From Acidobacteriota bacterium (GTDB taxonomy: Bacteria; Acidobacteriota; Vicinamibacteria; Vicinamibacterales; UBA823), in assembly GCA_002730525.1 (NCBI GenBank), contig PCAK01000033.1, positions 62,001 through 126,000 on the forward strand: 64,000 nucleotides of DNA, read 5' to 3'. Of the stretch, positions 1-7,915 are shown piece after piece; position 1 is the stretch's first letter; each line of letters starts with the position of its first letter. A model generated the notes under the pieces. It was not told where the DNA came from and made no database searches. It saw nothing but the letters and a program-made list of their open reading frames with translations. A program made the translations under genes and the position numbers.

Positions 1-1
1 C

Positions 2-163
2 GCGGCCGTGCTCATCGCGACCGTCGTCGCGGGGCAGATGGTCGGATCGCTCTTCGTCGATCACTACGGCGCCGTCGGCTACCCGCAGCATGCGGTGAGC
101 GTTTCACGCGTGGTCGGCGTGGCCCTGATCGTTGCGGGCGTCGCCCTCATTCAGTACCGATGA
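2..163 (+). CDS. DMT-superfamily (YdcZ-like) transporter, C-terminal end only
   Basis: Only the last 53 codons are present; the gene begins before the window. The translation has two hydrophobic stretches separated by a short polar loop (VDHYGAVGYPQHAVS) and ends in ALIVAGVALIQYR. This resembles the last two membrane helices of YdcZ/DUF606-type small drug/metabolite transporters, which often carry a similar DHFG-xxGxP loop. It would sit in the inner membrane; the substrate cannot be told. Its stop overlaps the ATG of the next gene (ATGA), so the two are probably co-translated with the downstream lactate/deoxysugar genes. The family call rests on a short fragment. Confidence 0.5.
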   Translation, partial: AAVLIATVVAGQMVGSLFVDHYGAVGYPQHAVSVSRVVGVALIVAGVALIQYR

Positions 164-900
164 CGACCTCAGGCCCCACGCGAGTCCGTCGTCCGCGGGC
201 GCGTTGGCTCGCCGTTGGCGTGCTGGCCACCGCGGCCGTGGCCGGTGCCTGCAGCCGGGAGCGGACGAACGTGCTGGTGCCCGATGGCGCCGGGACGGTG
301 ACGGTGATGGACTTCCAAGAGCCATTCCCGCTCGATCCGCTGCCCGAGGGCTGGCGGCATCGAACGTTCTGGCGCCACCGACCGATGGAGATGTCATTCG
401 TCACCAAGGCGGGGGTGGCCGCCATGCGCTTCGCCACGCGTGACACGGCGTCGATGCTGTTCCGCCATGTACAGGTCGACCTCGGCACCTACCCCCATCT
501 TAGCTGGCGCTGGTTCATCGAGACCGAGATCGACGGAACTGTCGATGAGCGTACCCGTGAGGGCGACGATCACCCGGCCAGGTTCTTCCTCAGCTTCGTG
601 ACGACCAACGGCGTGGCCCGACAGATGGAGATCATCTGGGCCAACCGGCGGTTCGCGGCCGGTGAGTACAAGATGCTCGGGAGGTTCCCCCACTACGTGG
701 CGAACGGGGGTGCCGCGAACGTCGGGCGCTGGCACGACGAGACGGTCGATCTGGCAGCCGTCTACCAAGAGTTGTGGGGTGGTGATCCTCTCGGCGTGAC
801 ACTGGTTGACCTCGGGGTGTTCTGCGACTCCGATGACACCGGCGCCGAGAGCGTCGCCTACATCGCCGACGTGCGCGTGTCACAGACGCCGCCGAGTTGA
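160..900 (+). CDS. DUF3047 family putative lipoprotein
   Basis: 246 residues. The N-terminus is basic, then hydrophobic (WLAVGVLATAAVAGAC) and ends in a cysteine that fits a lipobox (VAGAC), so the protein is probably lipid-anchored and periplasmic. The body shows features of DUF3047: a PHLSWRWFIE strand, a GDDHPARFFLSF strand, a GRWHDETVDLAAVYQELWG segment and a C-terminal CDSDDTGAESVAYIADV motif. The function of this family is not established; the fold looks like a beta-sandwich. It starts inside the upstream transporter stop (ATGA) and is followed two bases later by lutA, so it belongs to the same transcription unit. No catalytic residues are recognised. Confidence 0.7.
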   Translation: MTTSGPTRVRRPRARWLAVGVLATAAVAGACSRERTNVLVPDGAGTVTVMDFQEPFPLDPLPEGWRHRTFWRHRPMEMSFVTKAGVAAMRFATRDTASMLFRHVQVDLGTYPHLSWRWFIETEIDGTVDERTREGDDHPARFFLSFVTTNGVARQMEIIWANRRFAAGEYKMLGRFPHYVANGGAANVGRWHDETVDLAAVYQELWGGDPLGVTLVDLGVFCDSDDTGAESVAYIADVRVSQTPPS

Positions 901-902
901 CC

Positions 903-1640
903 ATGCCCGAGCGCGCTACGGTCCAGCTGTTCGCCACGTGCCTGGTCGACACGATCCGACCCAGCGCAGGAATGGCCACGCTCCGCCTGCTCGAGCGGCT
1001 CGGCGTGACCGTCATCGTTCCAGACGGCCAGACCTGCTGCGGGCAGCCGGCGTTCAACAGCGGGTGCCTGGACGACGCGCGCGCCATGGCGCGCTACACG
1101 ATCGACCTGCTCGAGCGCTCGCCGGCGCCCGTAGTCGTCCCTTCGGGATCGTGCGGCGACATGATCGCCCACCAGTATCGCGAGCTGTTCAGCGGCGACC
1201 CGATCTACGGACCGAAAGCCGAACGCGTGGCGGCGCGCACGTACGAACTCGGCCAGTACCTGGTCGACGTCCTGGGCGTGGAGGACGTCGGAGCGAAGGC
1301 CCGGCGGACGATGGCGTACCACCCGTCGTGTCACCTGCTGCGGGGGCTGGGTGTCCGGGAGGCCGCGCCGCGCCTGCTCGAAGCGGTTGCCGGAGCGCAG
1401 TCGGTGGAGTTGGCGGGCGGCGAGGAGTGCTGCGGGTTCGGCGGCACGTTCGCGGTGAAGATGAGCGAGCTGTCGAGCGCGATGCTCGACCGCAAGCTCG
1501 ACGCCATCATCGGCTCGGGCGCCGATACCGTCGTGGCTTGTGACGCCGGATGCCTCTTGCACATCGAGGGCGGGCTGCGTCGCCGAGGCGCGCGCGTGGC
1601 GGTGTGCCACCTCGCGGAGATTCTGGCGGAGGCTGAATGA
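903..1640 (+). CDS. lutA: LutA-like (Fe-S)-binding subunit of L-lactate oxidation complex
   Basis: About 245 residues with two cysteine-rich CCG-type motifs: TCCGQPAFNSGC near residue 40 and EECCGFGGTF near residue 178, plus YHPSCHLLRGLG near residue 140. This is the arrangement of LutA/YkgE and related heterodisulfide-reductase-like subunits, which with LutB and LutC oxidise L-lactate to pyruvate in the cytoplasm or at the membrane face. I chose ATG at 903 rather than the in-frame TTG at 897, since the Met-Pro-Glu start is ordinary and begins two bases after the previous stop. The stop overlaps the lutB start as ATGA, so translation is coupled. Confidence 0.88.
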   Translation: MPERATVQLFATCLVDTIRPSAGMATLRLLERLGVTVIVPDGQTCCGQPAFNSGCLDDARAMARYTIDLLERSPAPVVVPSGSCGDMIAHQYRELFSGDPIYGPKAERVAARTYELGQYLVDVLGVEDVGAKARRTMAYHPSCHLLRGLGVREAAPRLLEAVAGAQSVELAGGEECCGFGGTFAVKMSELSSAMLDRKLDAIIGSGADTVVACDAGCLLHIEGGLRRRGARVAVCHLAEILAEAE

Positions 1641-3046
1641 ACTCGCAGCCAGTCTCGTTTCATCGGCGAATCTCGAAGGCCCTGGCCGATAGCCAGCTTC
1701 GCCTGGCACTCGGACGCACGACGGAGCGGTTCACGGCGAAGCGAGCCGCGGGGTTGGCATCGCTGCCAGACGTGGACGCGGTGCGTGACCGTGCGCGCGC
1801 GATCCGCCTGCACACCTTGTCCAGGCTCGACACCTATCTCGAGCAGTTCGAGGCCGCGGTGACGGCCGCCGGCGGCCAGGTGCATTGGGCCGCCGATGCG
1901 AAGGAGGCGAGCGCGATCGTACTCGACCTGGCGCGCGCGCAGTCGGTCGAACGCGTGGTGAAGTCGAAGTCGATGGTGAGCGAGGAGGTCGCGCTCAACG
2001 AGACGTTGATCGGCGCCGGGCTCGATGTCGTCGAGTCGGACCTTGGGGAGTACATCATCCAACTCGCCGGTGAGACCCCATCGCACATCATTGCGCCGGC
2101 CGTCCACAAGACGCGCGAGCAGGTCGGCCAGTTGCTCGCGGAGAAGCTCGGCGTTCCGGTGACTGACGACGTCGGCGAGATGACGGCCACCGCCCGTTCC
2201 GTCCTGCGCGACGTCTTTCTCCGCGCGGATATGGGCGTGAGCGGCGTCAACTTCGGGGTGGCGGCGACGGGATCGCTGGCCATCGTGACGAACGAGGGCA
2301 ACGCCTCACTGGCCGTGACCGCACCGCGCATCCACGTGGCGATGATGGGCATCGAACGCCTCGTGCCGAACCTCGACGACCTGGCCGTGATGCTGCAGAT
2401 TCTCGCGCGCTCGGCGACCGGCCAGAAGTTGACCGTCTACACCGACCTGCTGACCGGGCCGCGCCGCGGAGATCCTGACGGCCCCGAGGAGTTGCACGTC
2501 GTGCTGGTCGACAACGGGCGGAGCCGCCTCGTCGGTACGGAGGTCGGCGAGATTCTGGCGTGTATCCGGTGCGGGGCCTGCCTGAACGCGTGCCCGGTCT
2601 ATCAGCAGATCGGCGGACACGCCTACGGGAGCGTCTATTCCGGTCCGGTTGGCGCCGTGTTGACGCCGAGCCTCGACACCGAAGGTCCGTGGGGCACGCT
2701 GCCCGATGCCAGCTCGCTGTGCGGCGCCTGCCGCGAGGCGTGCCCGGTGCGGATCGACATTCCGCGAATGCTGCTGGCCCTGCGCGCCCGGTCCGTACGC
2801 GCCGGCACCGCCGATCGCGCGGTCCGCGTCGGTTTCCGCCTGTATCGATGGGCCGCCACTCGCCCGTGGCTGTTCAGGCGCGCGGTGGCGGCCGCGCGGT
2901 GGCTGACCGAGCTGCTCTCGGCCGACGGCTGGTTACATCGGCTGCCGCCGCCGCTTTCGGGCTGGACGCGCTCGCGCGACTTTCCGGTCATTGCGAGCCG
3001 CACCTTCAGCGAGCGGATGCGAGACCGAGCAGAAGGGGCCAAATGA
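1637..3046 (+). CDS. lutB: LutB-like iron-sulfur protein of L-lactate oxidation complex
   Basis: 469 residues. An N-terminal LUD-type domain (about 40-290) precedes two ferredoxin-like 4Fe-4S clusters, CIRCGACLNACPVYQ (about 311-325) and CGACREACPVRIDIP (about 362-376), followed by a helical C-terminal tail. This matches LutB/YkgF in order and length. It should pass electrons from lactate oxidation together with LutA and LutC. A GGAGG ribosome-binding site lies 5-6 bases ahead of the ATG inside the lutA end, and both gene junctions are 4-base overlaps, so lutABC is one co-translated unit. Confidence 0.9.
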   Translation: MNSQPVSFHRRISKALADSQLRLALGRTTERFTAKRAAGLASLPDVDAVRDRARAIRLHTLSRLDTYLEQFEAAVTAAGGQVHWAADAKEASAIVLDLARAQSVERVVKSKSMVSEEVALNETLIGAGLDVVESDLGEYIIQLAGETPSHIIAPAVHKTREQVGQLLAEKLGVPVTDDVGEMTATARSVLRDVFLRADMGVSGVNFGVAATGSLAIVTNEGNASLAVTAPRIHVAMMGIERLVPNLDDLAVMLQILARSATGQKLTVYTDLLTGPRRGDPDGPEELHVVLVDNGRSRLVGTEVGEILACIRCGACLNACPVYQQIGGHAYGSVYSGPVGAVLTPSLDTEGPWGTLPDASSLCGACREACPVRIDIPRMLLALRARSVRAGTADRAVRVGFRLYRWAATRPWLFRRAVAAARWLTELLSADGWLHRLPPPLSGWTRSRDFPVIASRTFSERMRDRAEGAK

Positions 3047-3768
3047 GCGACAGCCGCGCGGCGATCCTTTCGCGCATCCGATCGGGCCGGGCCGGTCAGC
3101 CTGAGTCTCCGGCCGCGCCACCCGTCGCACCGGTACCTGCCGGCGTACCGAAGACGACCGCGCTGGTCGACCGGTTCGTGCAGGAGGCTGAATGCGTCGG
3201 TGCCGTCGTGCACCGCGCCACGCGCGACGGGGCCATCGATCTCGTCGGACGCCTCCTCGTCGACGCCGGCGTCCGCCGGCTCGTCTCGTGGGAACCCGAC
3301 GATCTGCCGATTCCCGAGGCGCTCGATGCCGCTGTCGACCGTGGGATTCAGCTCGTGGAGCCGTCGTTGCCCGACGGTGTGGAGCCGCTCGACCGGGACT
3401 GGACGACGATGGCTGCCGCCGATGCGGGCCTGACCGGCGCCGCCGGTGGGCTGGCGGACACCGGGACGGTCATTCTCCGCAGCGGACTGGGGCGGGCTCG
3501 TCTGACCTGGCTCCTGCCCCCGCTGCATCTGGTGCTGCTCCACGCACCATTCATCTATCCCACGCTGCCGGCCTTCATCAGCGCGCGTGGCGAACTGGTC
3601 GGGCGCAGCAGTCACGTCGCCTTCGTGACCGGTCCGAGCCGCACGGCCGACATCGAGCAGACGCTCACCATCGGCGTGCACGGGCCGAAGGTCGTGCAGA
3701 TCGTGCTGGTCGAGCGCGACCGGGAACCGGCGCCGGAGTCCGTGGCCGGAGATCGGATCGATGGCTAG
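3043..3768 (+). CDS. lutC: LutC-like LUD-domain protein
   Basis: 241 residues. The N-terminus (MSDSRAAILSRIRSG) and the C-terminal LUD domain with LTGAAGGLADTGTVILRSG, a HLVLLHAPFIYPTLPAF segment and a SRTADIEQTLTIGVHGPK ending are hallmarks of LutC/YkgG. It is the third member of the L-lactate utilisation complex. The ATG at 3043 overlaps the lutB stop (ATGA). Its own stop overlaps the following oxidoreductase gene by eight bases. The product lacks cysteine clusters, as is usual for LutC. Confidence 0.9.
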   Translation: MSDSRAAILSRIRSGRAGQPESPAAPPVAPVPAGVPKTTALVDRFVQEAECVGAVVHRATRDGAIDLVGRLLVDAGVRRLVSWEPDDLPIPEALDAAVDRGIQLVEPSLPDGVEPLDRDWTTMAAADAGLTGAAGGLADTGTVILRSGLGRARLTWLLPPLHLVLLHAPFIYPTLPAFISARGELVGRSSHVAFVTGPSRTADIEQTLTIGVHGPKVVQIVLVERDREPAPESVAGDRIDG

Positions 3769-4873
3769 GATCGAGGGCACGCTCGGGGTCGGACTCGTCG
3801 GGACGGGGTGGGTGGCGGCGTCGCACCTGCGGGCAATCGAGGCGAACCCCCACACCCGGTTGCGTCACATCTGCGGCCGGCAGGAGGCGCGCGCGCGTGA
3901 CAAGCTGACCCGCTTCGGCGCCGATGTGTCCGGGGTGGCGTTCACCCGGCGCTACGAGGATCTGCTCGAGGCGCCCGACGTCGACATCATCGTCATCGCC
4001 ACGCCGAATCACCTGCATGCCGAGCAGGCTGTGGCCGCTGCCGCGGCGAAGAAACATATTCTGCTCGAGAAGCCCACCGGGATCGATGTGCGCGAGCTCG
4101 TGCGGATCCGCGATGCGGTCCGGCGGGCGCGGGTCCGGACGATCGTTTCCTTCGTGCTGCACTACAACCCGTTCGTCCGATTTGCGCACTGGCTACGCGA
4201 ATCGGGGTGGCTCGGGACAATTCGATACGCGCGGTTCCAGTACCTGTCCCGCGTCCTCGACGGGTATCCAGGGTGGTCGTGGGTCAAGCGCGCCGACAGC
4301 GGCCGGAGCCACTTGCTCGCGGCGGGCTGCCACGCGGTCGACGCGTTGCGCTGGTGCAGCGGACTGGAGCCCACCGAGGTCAGCGCGTTTCACACTCGGT
4401 TCACGAAGGGCTATCAGTGGCCGACCTCGATCGTCCTCAACGTCAAGCTGGGCCGCAAGGCCATCGGCCAGGTCGTCAGCTCGACCGATTTCATGATGCC
4501 CTATACCTTCGGTGTCGAGTTGATGGGCGACAAGGCGTCGATGGTCGACGGGCTCCTGTTCTGGAAGGACACGCCGCTTTCGCTGGTGGCGCTCCGGCGC
4601 GCCAATCCGTTCCCTGACGTGGCACTGCACGAAGCGACCGCGCTCGATGGGAGCCCCGCCATCCGCATCGAGTGCGACATGCCGGCTTCGGCCGACGCGC
4701 GTCACCATCCGTTCCAGGGTGAGATCGATGAACTCGTGGACTGTATCCGCGAGGGCCGTGAGTCGCATCTGAACGTCTTCGACGCCCAGAAGACGATGGA
4801 AGTCTGCCTGGCCGCGGATCGATCGGCGGCGCGCGACGGCCGGCCGGTGCGCCTGCCGCTCATTCGTTCCTGA
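3761..4873 (+). CDS. Gfo/Idh/MocA family NAD(P)-dependent oxidoreductase
   Basis: 370 residues. A Rossmann domain starts at once (LGVGLVGTGWVAASHLRAI), with the TPNHLHAEQAVAAAAAKKHI and LLEKPTGI segments typical of Gfo/Idh/MocA enzymes; the EKP lysine is the usual catalytic/binding residue. The C-terminal domain carries RSHLLAAGCHAVDALRW, resembling the family G-x-H-x-x-D substrate motif. Such enzymes oxidise or reduce a hydroxyl on sugars or inositols. Its place between lutABC and a rhamnulokinase-like gene suggests a sugar or deoxysugar substrate, but the exact one is unknown. The start overlaps lutC. Confidence 0.85.
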   Translation: MARIEGTLGVGLVGTGWVAASHLRAIEANPHTRLRHICGRQEARARDKLTRFGADVSGVAFTRRYEDLLEAPDVDIIVIATPNHLHAEQAVAAAAAKKHILLEKPTGIDVRELVRIRDAVRRARVRTIVSFVLHYNPFVRFAHWLRESGWLGTIRYARFQYLSRVLDGYPGWSWVKRADSGRSHLLAAGCHAVDALRWCSGLEPTEVSAFHTRFTKGYQWPTSIVLNVKLGRKAIGQVVSSTDFMMPYTFGVELMGDKASMVDGLLFWKDTPLSLVALRRANPFPDVALHEATALDGSPAIRIECDMPASADARHHPFQGEIDELVDCIREGRESHLNVFDAQKTMEVCLAADRSAARDGRPVRLPLIRS

Positions 4874-4887
4874 GCACCCCCCCAAGC

Positions 4888-6357
4888 ATGCCAGCGTACG
4901 TCGCTGTCGATCTCGGAGCCAGTGGCGGCCGGGTCATGCTGGGACGGGTGGCGGACGGGCGGGTGTCGCTCGAGGTCGCGCACCGGTTCGCCAACATCCC
5001 CTATCGAGCGACCGGTCATGAGCGATGGCCGCTCGCGACGCTGCTGGCCGAAGTGCGGAACGGGCTGACTCGCGTCGGCCACGCCGCCGATGACCTCGTG
5101 AGTGTCGGCGTCGCCACGTGGGGTGTCGACTTCGGGCTGCTTGATGCCAGCGGCCGAGTGCTCGACGATCCAGTCTGCTACCGCGACCGACGCACCGCCG
5201 GCGTCGTTGACCGGGTCCTCGACATCGTGCCGGCGCCGGAGCTGTTCCGGCGCACCGGCTCGCAGGTGCTGGCGCTGAACACCGTGTACCAGATGGTGGC
5301 GCAGCGCGACGCCGGAGAGTGGCCGGTCGACGCCGCGCGCCTCCTGATGATGCCCGATCTGGTTCATCAGGATCTCTGCGGCAGCGTCGTCGGAGAAGTG
5401 ACGATGGCCAGCACGACGCAACTGGCCGACGCATCGACGCGCCGCTGGTCGCCGGAGTTGTTCGAGCGCTTGGGCCTGCCGATGGCCGTGATGCCCGACC
5501 TGGTGCAGCCCGGGACCCGGCTCGGGCACCTCCACCACGACGTGCGTGAGGCGGCAGGGCTTCCGGAGATGACGGTCGTGGCGCCGGCGACCCACGATAC
5601 GGCCAGCGCGGTGGTCGGGACTCCGGTCGACGAGGGCTGGGCTTATCTCAGTTCGGGCACCTGGTCGCTGCTGGGTGTCGAGACGGCGGCGCCCGTGCTG
5701 ACCGAAGCGGTCCGTGCGGTGAACCTGACGAACGAAGGCGGCGCCGAAGGCACGAACCGATTGCTGAAGAACATCGCCGGGATGTGGATCCTCGAGTCGT
5801 GCCGACGTGCCTGGGCGGCGGCGGGCACGCCCGTCGCGCTCGACGCGCTCGATCTGGCGATCGCGTCGGCGCCGGCGCGCCAGGCCTTCATCCCACCGGA
5901 TGCGAGCCCGTTCTTCAACCCGCCCGACATGCCGGCGGCGGTCACGGCCTTCCTGGGCGAGTCAGGTCAACGTCTGCCGGACGATCTCGGTGGATTCGCA
6001 CGGGTGATCCTGGAGTCGCTCGCGCTCCGCTACGCCACGGTCATCTCGGAGATCGAGCAGGCGACCGGCCAATCGATTCGCGGGATCCGGATCATCGGCG
6101 GGGGGTCGCAGAACCGCTTCCTCAACCAGGCCACGGCGGACGCGACCGGGCGGGAGGTACGCGCGGGGCCGGTCGAAGCGACCGCGCTCGGCAACGTGAT
6201 CGTGCAGGCGATCGCGGACGGCCGTTTCGGGAGCGTGGCCGAGGCTCGGCGCGCCGTGGCGCGTGACGAAGCCGGCGAAGCCTACGAACCCCGCGACCCT
6301 GATGCCTGGGCCGAGGCCCGCGCCCGCTACGCCCAGTTGGAAGCGGACCTGGCGTAG
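4888..6357 (+). CDS. FGGY carbohydrate kinase, rhamnulokinase-like
   Basis: 489 residues, the usual length of rhamnulokinase. The start YVAVDLGASGGRVMLGRV matches the RhaB ATP-binding start, GVATWGVDFGLLD and DPVCYRDRRT follow in the expected places, and the C-terminal domain has THDTASAVVGTP, YLSSGTWSLLGVE and RIIGGGSQNRFLNQATAD. RhaB phosphorylates L-rhamnulose; the 1-phosphate is split to dihydroxyacetone phosphate and L-lactaldehyde. Lactaldehyde oxidised to L-lactate could feed the upstream lutABC. No aldolase or isomerase is visible here, so rhamnose versus another ketose is inference. It lies 14 bases after the oxidoreductase. Confidence 0.82.
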   Translation: MPAYVAVDLGASGGRVMLGRVADGRVSLEVAHRFANIPYRATGHERWPLATLLAEVRNGLTRVGHAADDLVSVGVATWGVDFGLLDASGRVLDDPVCYRDRRTAGVVDRVLDIVPAPELFRRTGSQVLALNTVYQMVAQRDAGEWPVDAARLLMMPDLVHQDLCGSVVGEVTMASTTQLADASTRRWSPELFERLGLPMAVMPDLVQPGTRLGHLHHDVREAAGLPEMTVVAPATHDTASAVVGTPVDEGWAYLSSGTWSLLGVETAAPVLTEAVRAVNLTNEGGAEGTNRLLKNIAGMWILESCRRAWAAAGTPVALDALDLAIASAPARQAFIPPDASPFFNPPDMPAAVTAFLGESGQRLPDDLGGFARVILESLALRYATVISEIEQATGQSIRGIRIIGGGSQNRFLNQATADATGREVRAGPVEATALGNVIVQAIADGRFGSVAEARRAVARDEAGEAYEPRDPDAWAEARARYAQLEADLA

Positions 6358-6555
6358 CTGAGGCGCCTGGCTCCAACTCGTGCTGGCGTCGAGCGCCGCC
6401 AGCGCGTCCGCTGGGGCCGCCGTCGGCGGTGATGGCGCCGGCTCGGGCAGCGCGGTGCGCTGGAACCCACAGCGGCACGACTGCACCTTGTGGGGCACCT
6501 GGCGGCCGCAGCCGGGACAGGTCCAGACGTACGACCCGTCGACTTGATCAGGCAT
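6358..6555 (-). pseudogene. Zinc-ribbon N-terminal fragment, probable gene remnant
   Basis: On the minus strand a reading frame begins MPDQVDGSYVWTCPGCGRQV and continues with VQSCRCGFQRT, a four-cysteine zinc ribbon, then a Pro/Ala-rich linker. After about 66 codons it runs into the antisense of the kinase gene, where the translation (to 5962) looks like non-coding shadow. A TAGAAT -10-like box lies at 6608-6613. The likely reading is a truncated gene whose body was lost when the kinase end was placed here. It could also be a small zinc-ribbon protein with an unrelated tail. It fills most of the 340-base gap. Confidence 0.35.
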
Positions 6556-6607
6556 CAGTCAGTCACGCCGTCGCCAGTCTCGTGCTGGGGATCCGAGATT
6601 ACTCTTG

Positions 6608-6613
6608 ATTCTA
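6608..6613 (-). promoter_or_regulatory. -10-like box ahead of zinc-ribbon fragment
   Basis: The minus strand reads TAGAAT here, about 52 bases before the fragment's ATG. No convincing -35 box is seen 16-18 bases upstream. It supports past or present transcription of the remnant only weakly. Confidence 0.25.
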
Positions 6614-6685
6614 CTGCAAGTTACCGGCTTGCGGCGATCGGCCTGGCGCATCGGGCCGGTGACCGGGCGTCGCCGCGTTCTGCGA

Positions 6686-6691
6686 TAGGCT
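6686..6691 (+). promoter_or_regulatory. -10-like box directly ahead of aminotransferase start
   Basis: TAGGCT ends six bases before the ATG at 6698. A transcript starting at the usual distance would begin at or next to the start codon, giving a leaderless mRNA. There is no Shine-Dalgarno sequence in these bases. The hexamer matches the consensus only in part (TAnnnT). Confidence 0.3.
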
Positions 6692-6697
6692 CAGCCG

Positions 6698-7855
6698 ATG
6701 TTCTCGAGCCGGCTGCCGCACGACCCACGGCCGAATCCGCTGACGCGCGCACTTCGGGCACTGCGCGCGGACGATGTCCCGATCTTCGACCTCACCGAAT
6801 CGAACCCGACTCGAGTCGGCCTGGACTACCCGGAGCGGCTCTTCGACGAGCTGGTGCCGTCGAGCCGAGGCTACGCGCCGGCGCCGCTGGGTGTGTGGAG
6901 CGCCCGGGCGGCGGTTGCGGCGCATCTCGAGACCGAGGCGATCGACGTGGCGCCGGACCGGATTGCCCTGACCGCGAGCACGAGTGAGGCGTACTCGATC
7001 CTCTTCAAGCTCCTGTGCGACCCGGGTCACGAGATCCTGGTGCCGCAGCCGAGCTATCCACTCTTCGCGCATCTCACACGACTTGACGGCGTCGTCGGGG
7101 TGCCGTACGACCTCGAGTATCACGGCCGGTGGTCGATCGATCCAGGCCGGATGGCCCGGGCCGTCTCGCCTCGGACCCGGGCGATTCTCGTCGTGACGCC
7201 GAACAATCCGACCGGGTCGTATCTGAGTCAGCTCGAATTGGAGCAGGTGAGCGAGTTAGCCGCCGCCCACGACTTGGCGTTGATCGGCGACGAGGTGTTC
7301 CGGTCGTATCCCGCGTCGGACGCCGCTCCACCGTGGCCCAGCGTGCTCTCCGGAGGCGCGCCGATGGCCTTCAGTCTCGGTGGATTGTCCAAGTCGGTGG
7401 GATTGCCCCAGATGAAACTGGCGTGGATCGCGGTCGGTGGGCACGACGCGGAGGTGTCGTCGGCCATGGCGCGGCTTGAGCTTGCCTGCGACACCTACCT
7501 GTCGGTCGCCACGAGCGTGCAGGGTGCGGTCGGCGCATTGTTCGCCGGAGGCCAGGACGTGCACGAGCAGATCGCCATGCGAGTCCGCCGGAACCTGGAC
7601 GCGCTCCAGCGCGCGGCGACCGACGCGCGCTGGGCGCGCGTGCTGCCGGTCGAAGGCGGCTGGTCGGCCGTGGTGGAGGTGCCGGCCACCGTCTCCGAGG
7701 AGGAGCGAGTGCTGGATCTCCTGACCCGGCGTCACGTCCTGGTGCATCCGGGCTTCTTCTACGATTTTCCGCGCGAGGCGTTCCTCGTGTGCAGCCTGCT
7801 GCCCGAACCGCGTGTCTTCGACGCCGCGCTGCCCCATCTGCTCGCGCGCGACTGA
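6698..7855 (+). CDS. Class I/II PLP-dependent aminotransferase
   Basis: 385 residues with the class I/II aminotransferase layout: FDLTESNPTRVGLDYP at the N-terminus (substrate-binding arm), TASTSEAYSILFKLL, VVTPNNPTGSYLS, a LIGDEVFRSYP strand with the PLP-contacting Asp, and SLGGLSKSVGLPQMKLAWI where the lysine forms the Schiff base. It probably transfers an amino group between an amino acid and 2-oxoglutarate or pyruvate; the specificity cannot be read from sequence. It is flanked by spacers on both sides and appears to be transcribed alone, from a -10 element placed for a leaderless start. Confidence 0.85.
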   Translation: MFSSRLPHDPRPNPLTRALRALRADDVPIFDLTESNPTRVGLDYPERLFDELVPSSRGYAPAPLGVWSARAAVAAHLETEAIDVAPDRIALTASTSEAYSILFKLLCDPGHEILVPQPSYPLFAHLTRLDGVVGVPYDLEYHGRWSIDPGRMARAVSPRTRAILVVTPNNPTGSYLSQLELEQVSELAAAHDLALIGDEVFRSYPASDAAPPWPSVLSGGAPMAFSLGGLSKSVGLPQMKLAWIAVGGHDAEVSSAMARLELACDTYLSVATSVQGAVGALFAGGQDVHEQIAMRVRRNLDALQRAATDARWARVLPVEGGWSAVVEVPATVSEEERVLDLLTRRHVLVHPGFFYDFPREAFLVCSLLPEPRVFDAALPHLLARD

Positions 7856-7897
7856 CGGTTCCGCCTCCGTTCGCCACCCTCGGCCGGCGGACTCTTG

Positions 7898-7906
7898 TGT
7901 TAGAAT
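7898..7906 (+). promoter_or_regulatory. Extended -10 promoter of M23 peptidase gene
   Basis: The sequence reads TG-T-TAGAAT, an extended -10 element, with nine bases to the ATG at 7916. Predicted transcription would start only a few bases before the start codon. No TTGACA-like -35 box is visible at the usual spacing, as is common for extended -10 promoters. Confidence 0.5.
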
Positions 7907-7915
7907 GCCCGGAAC

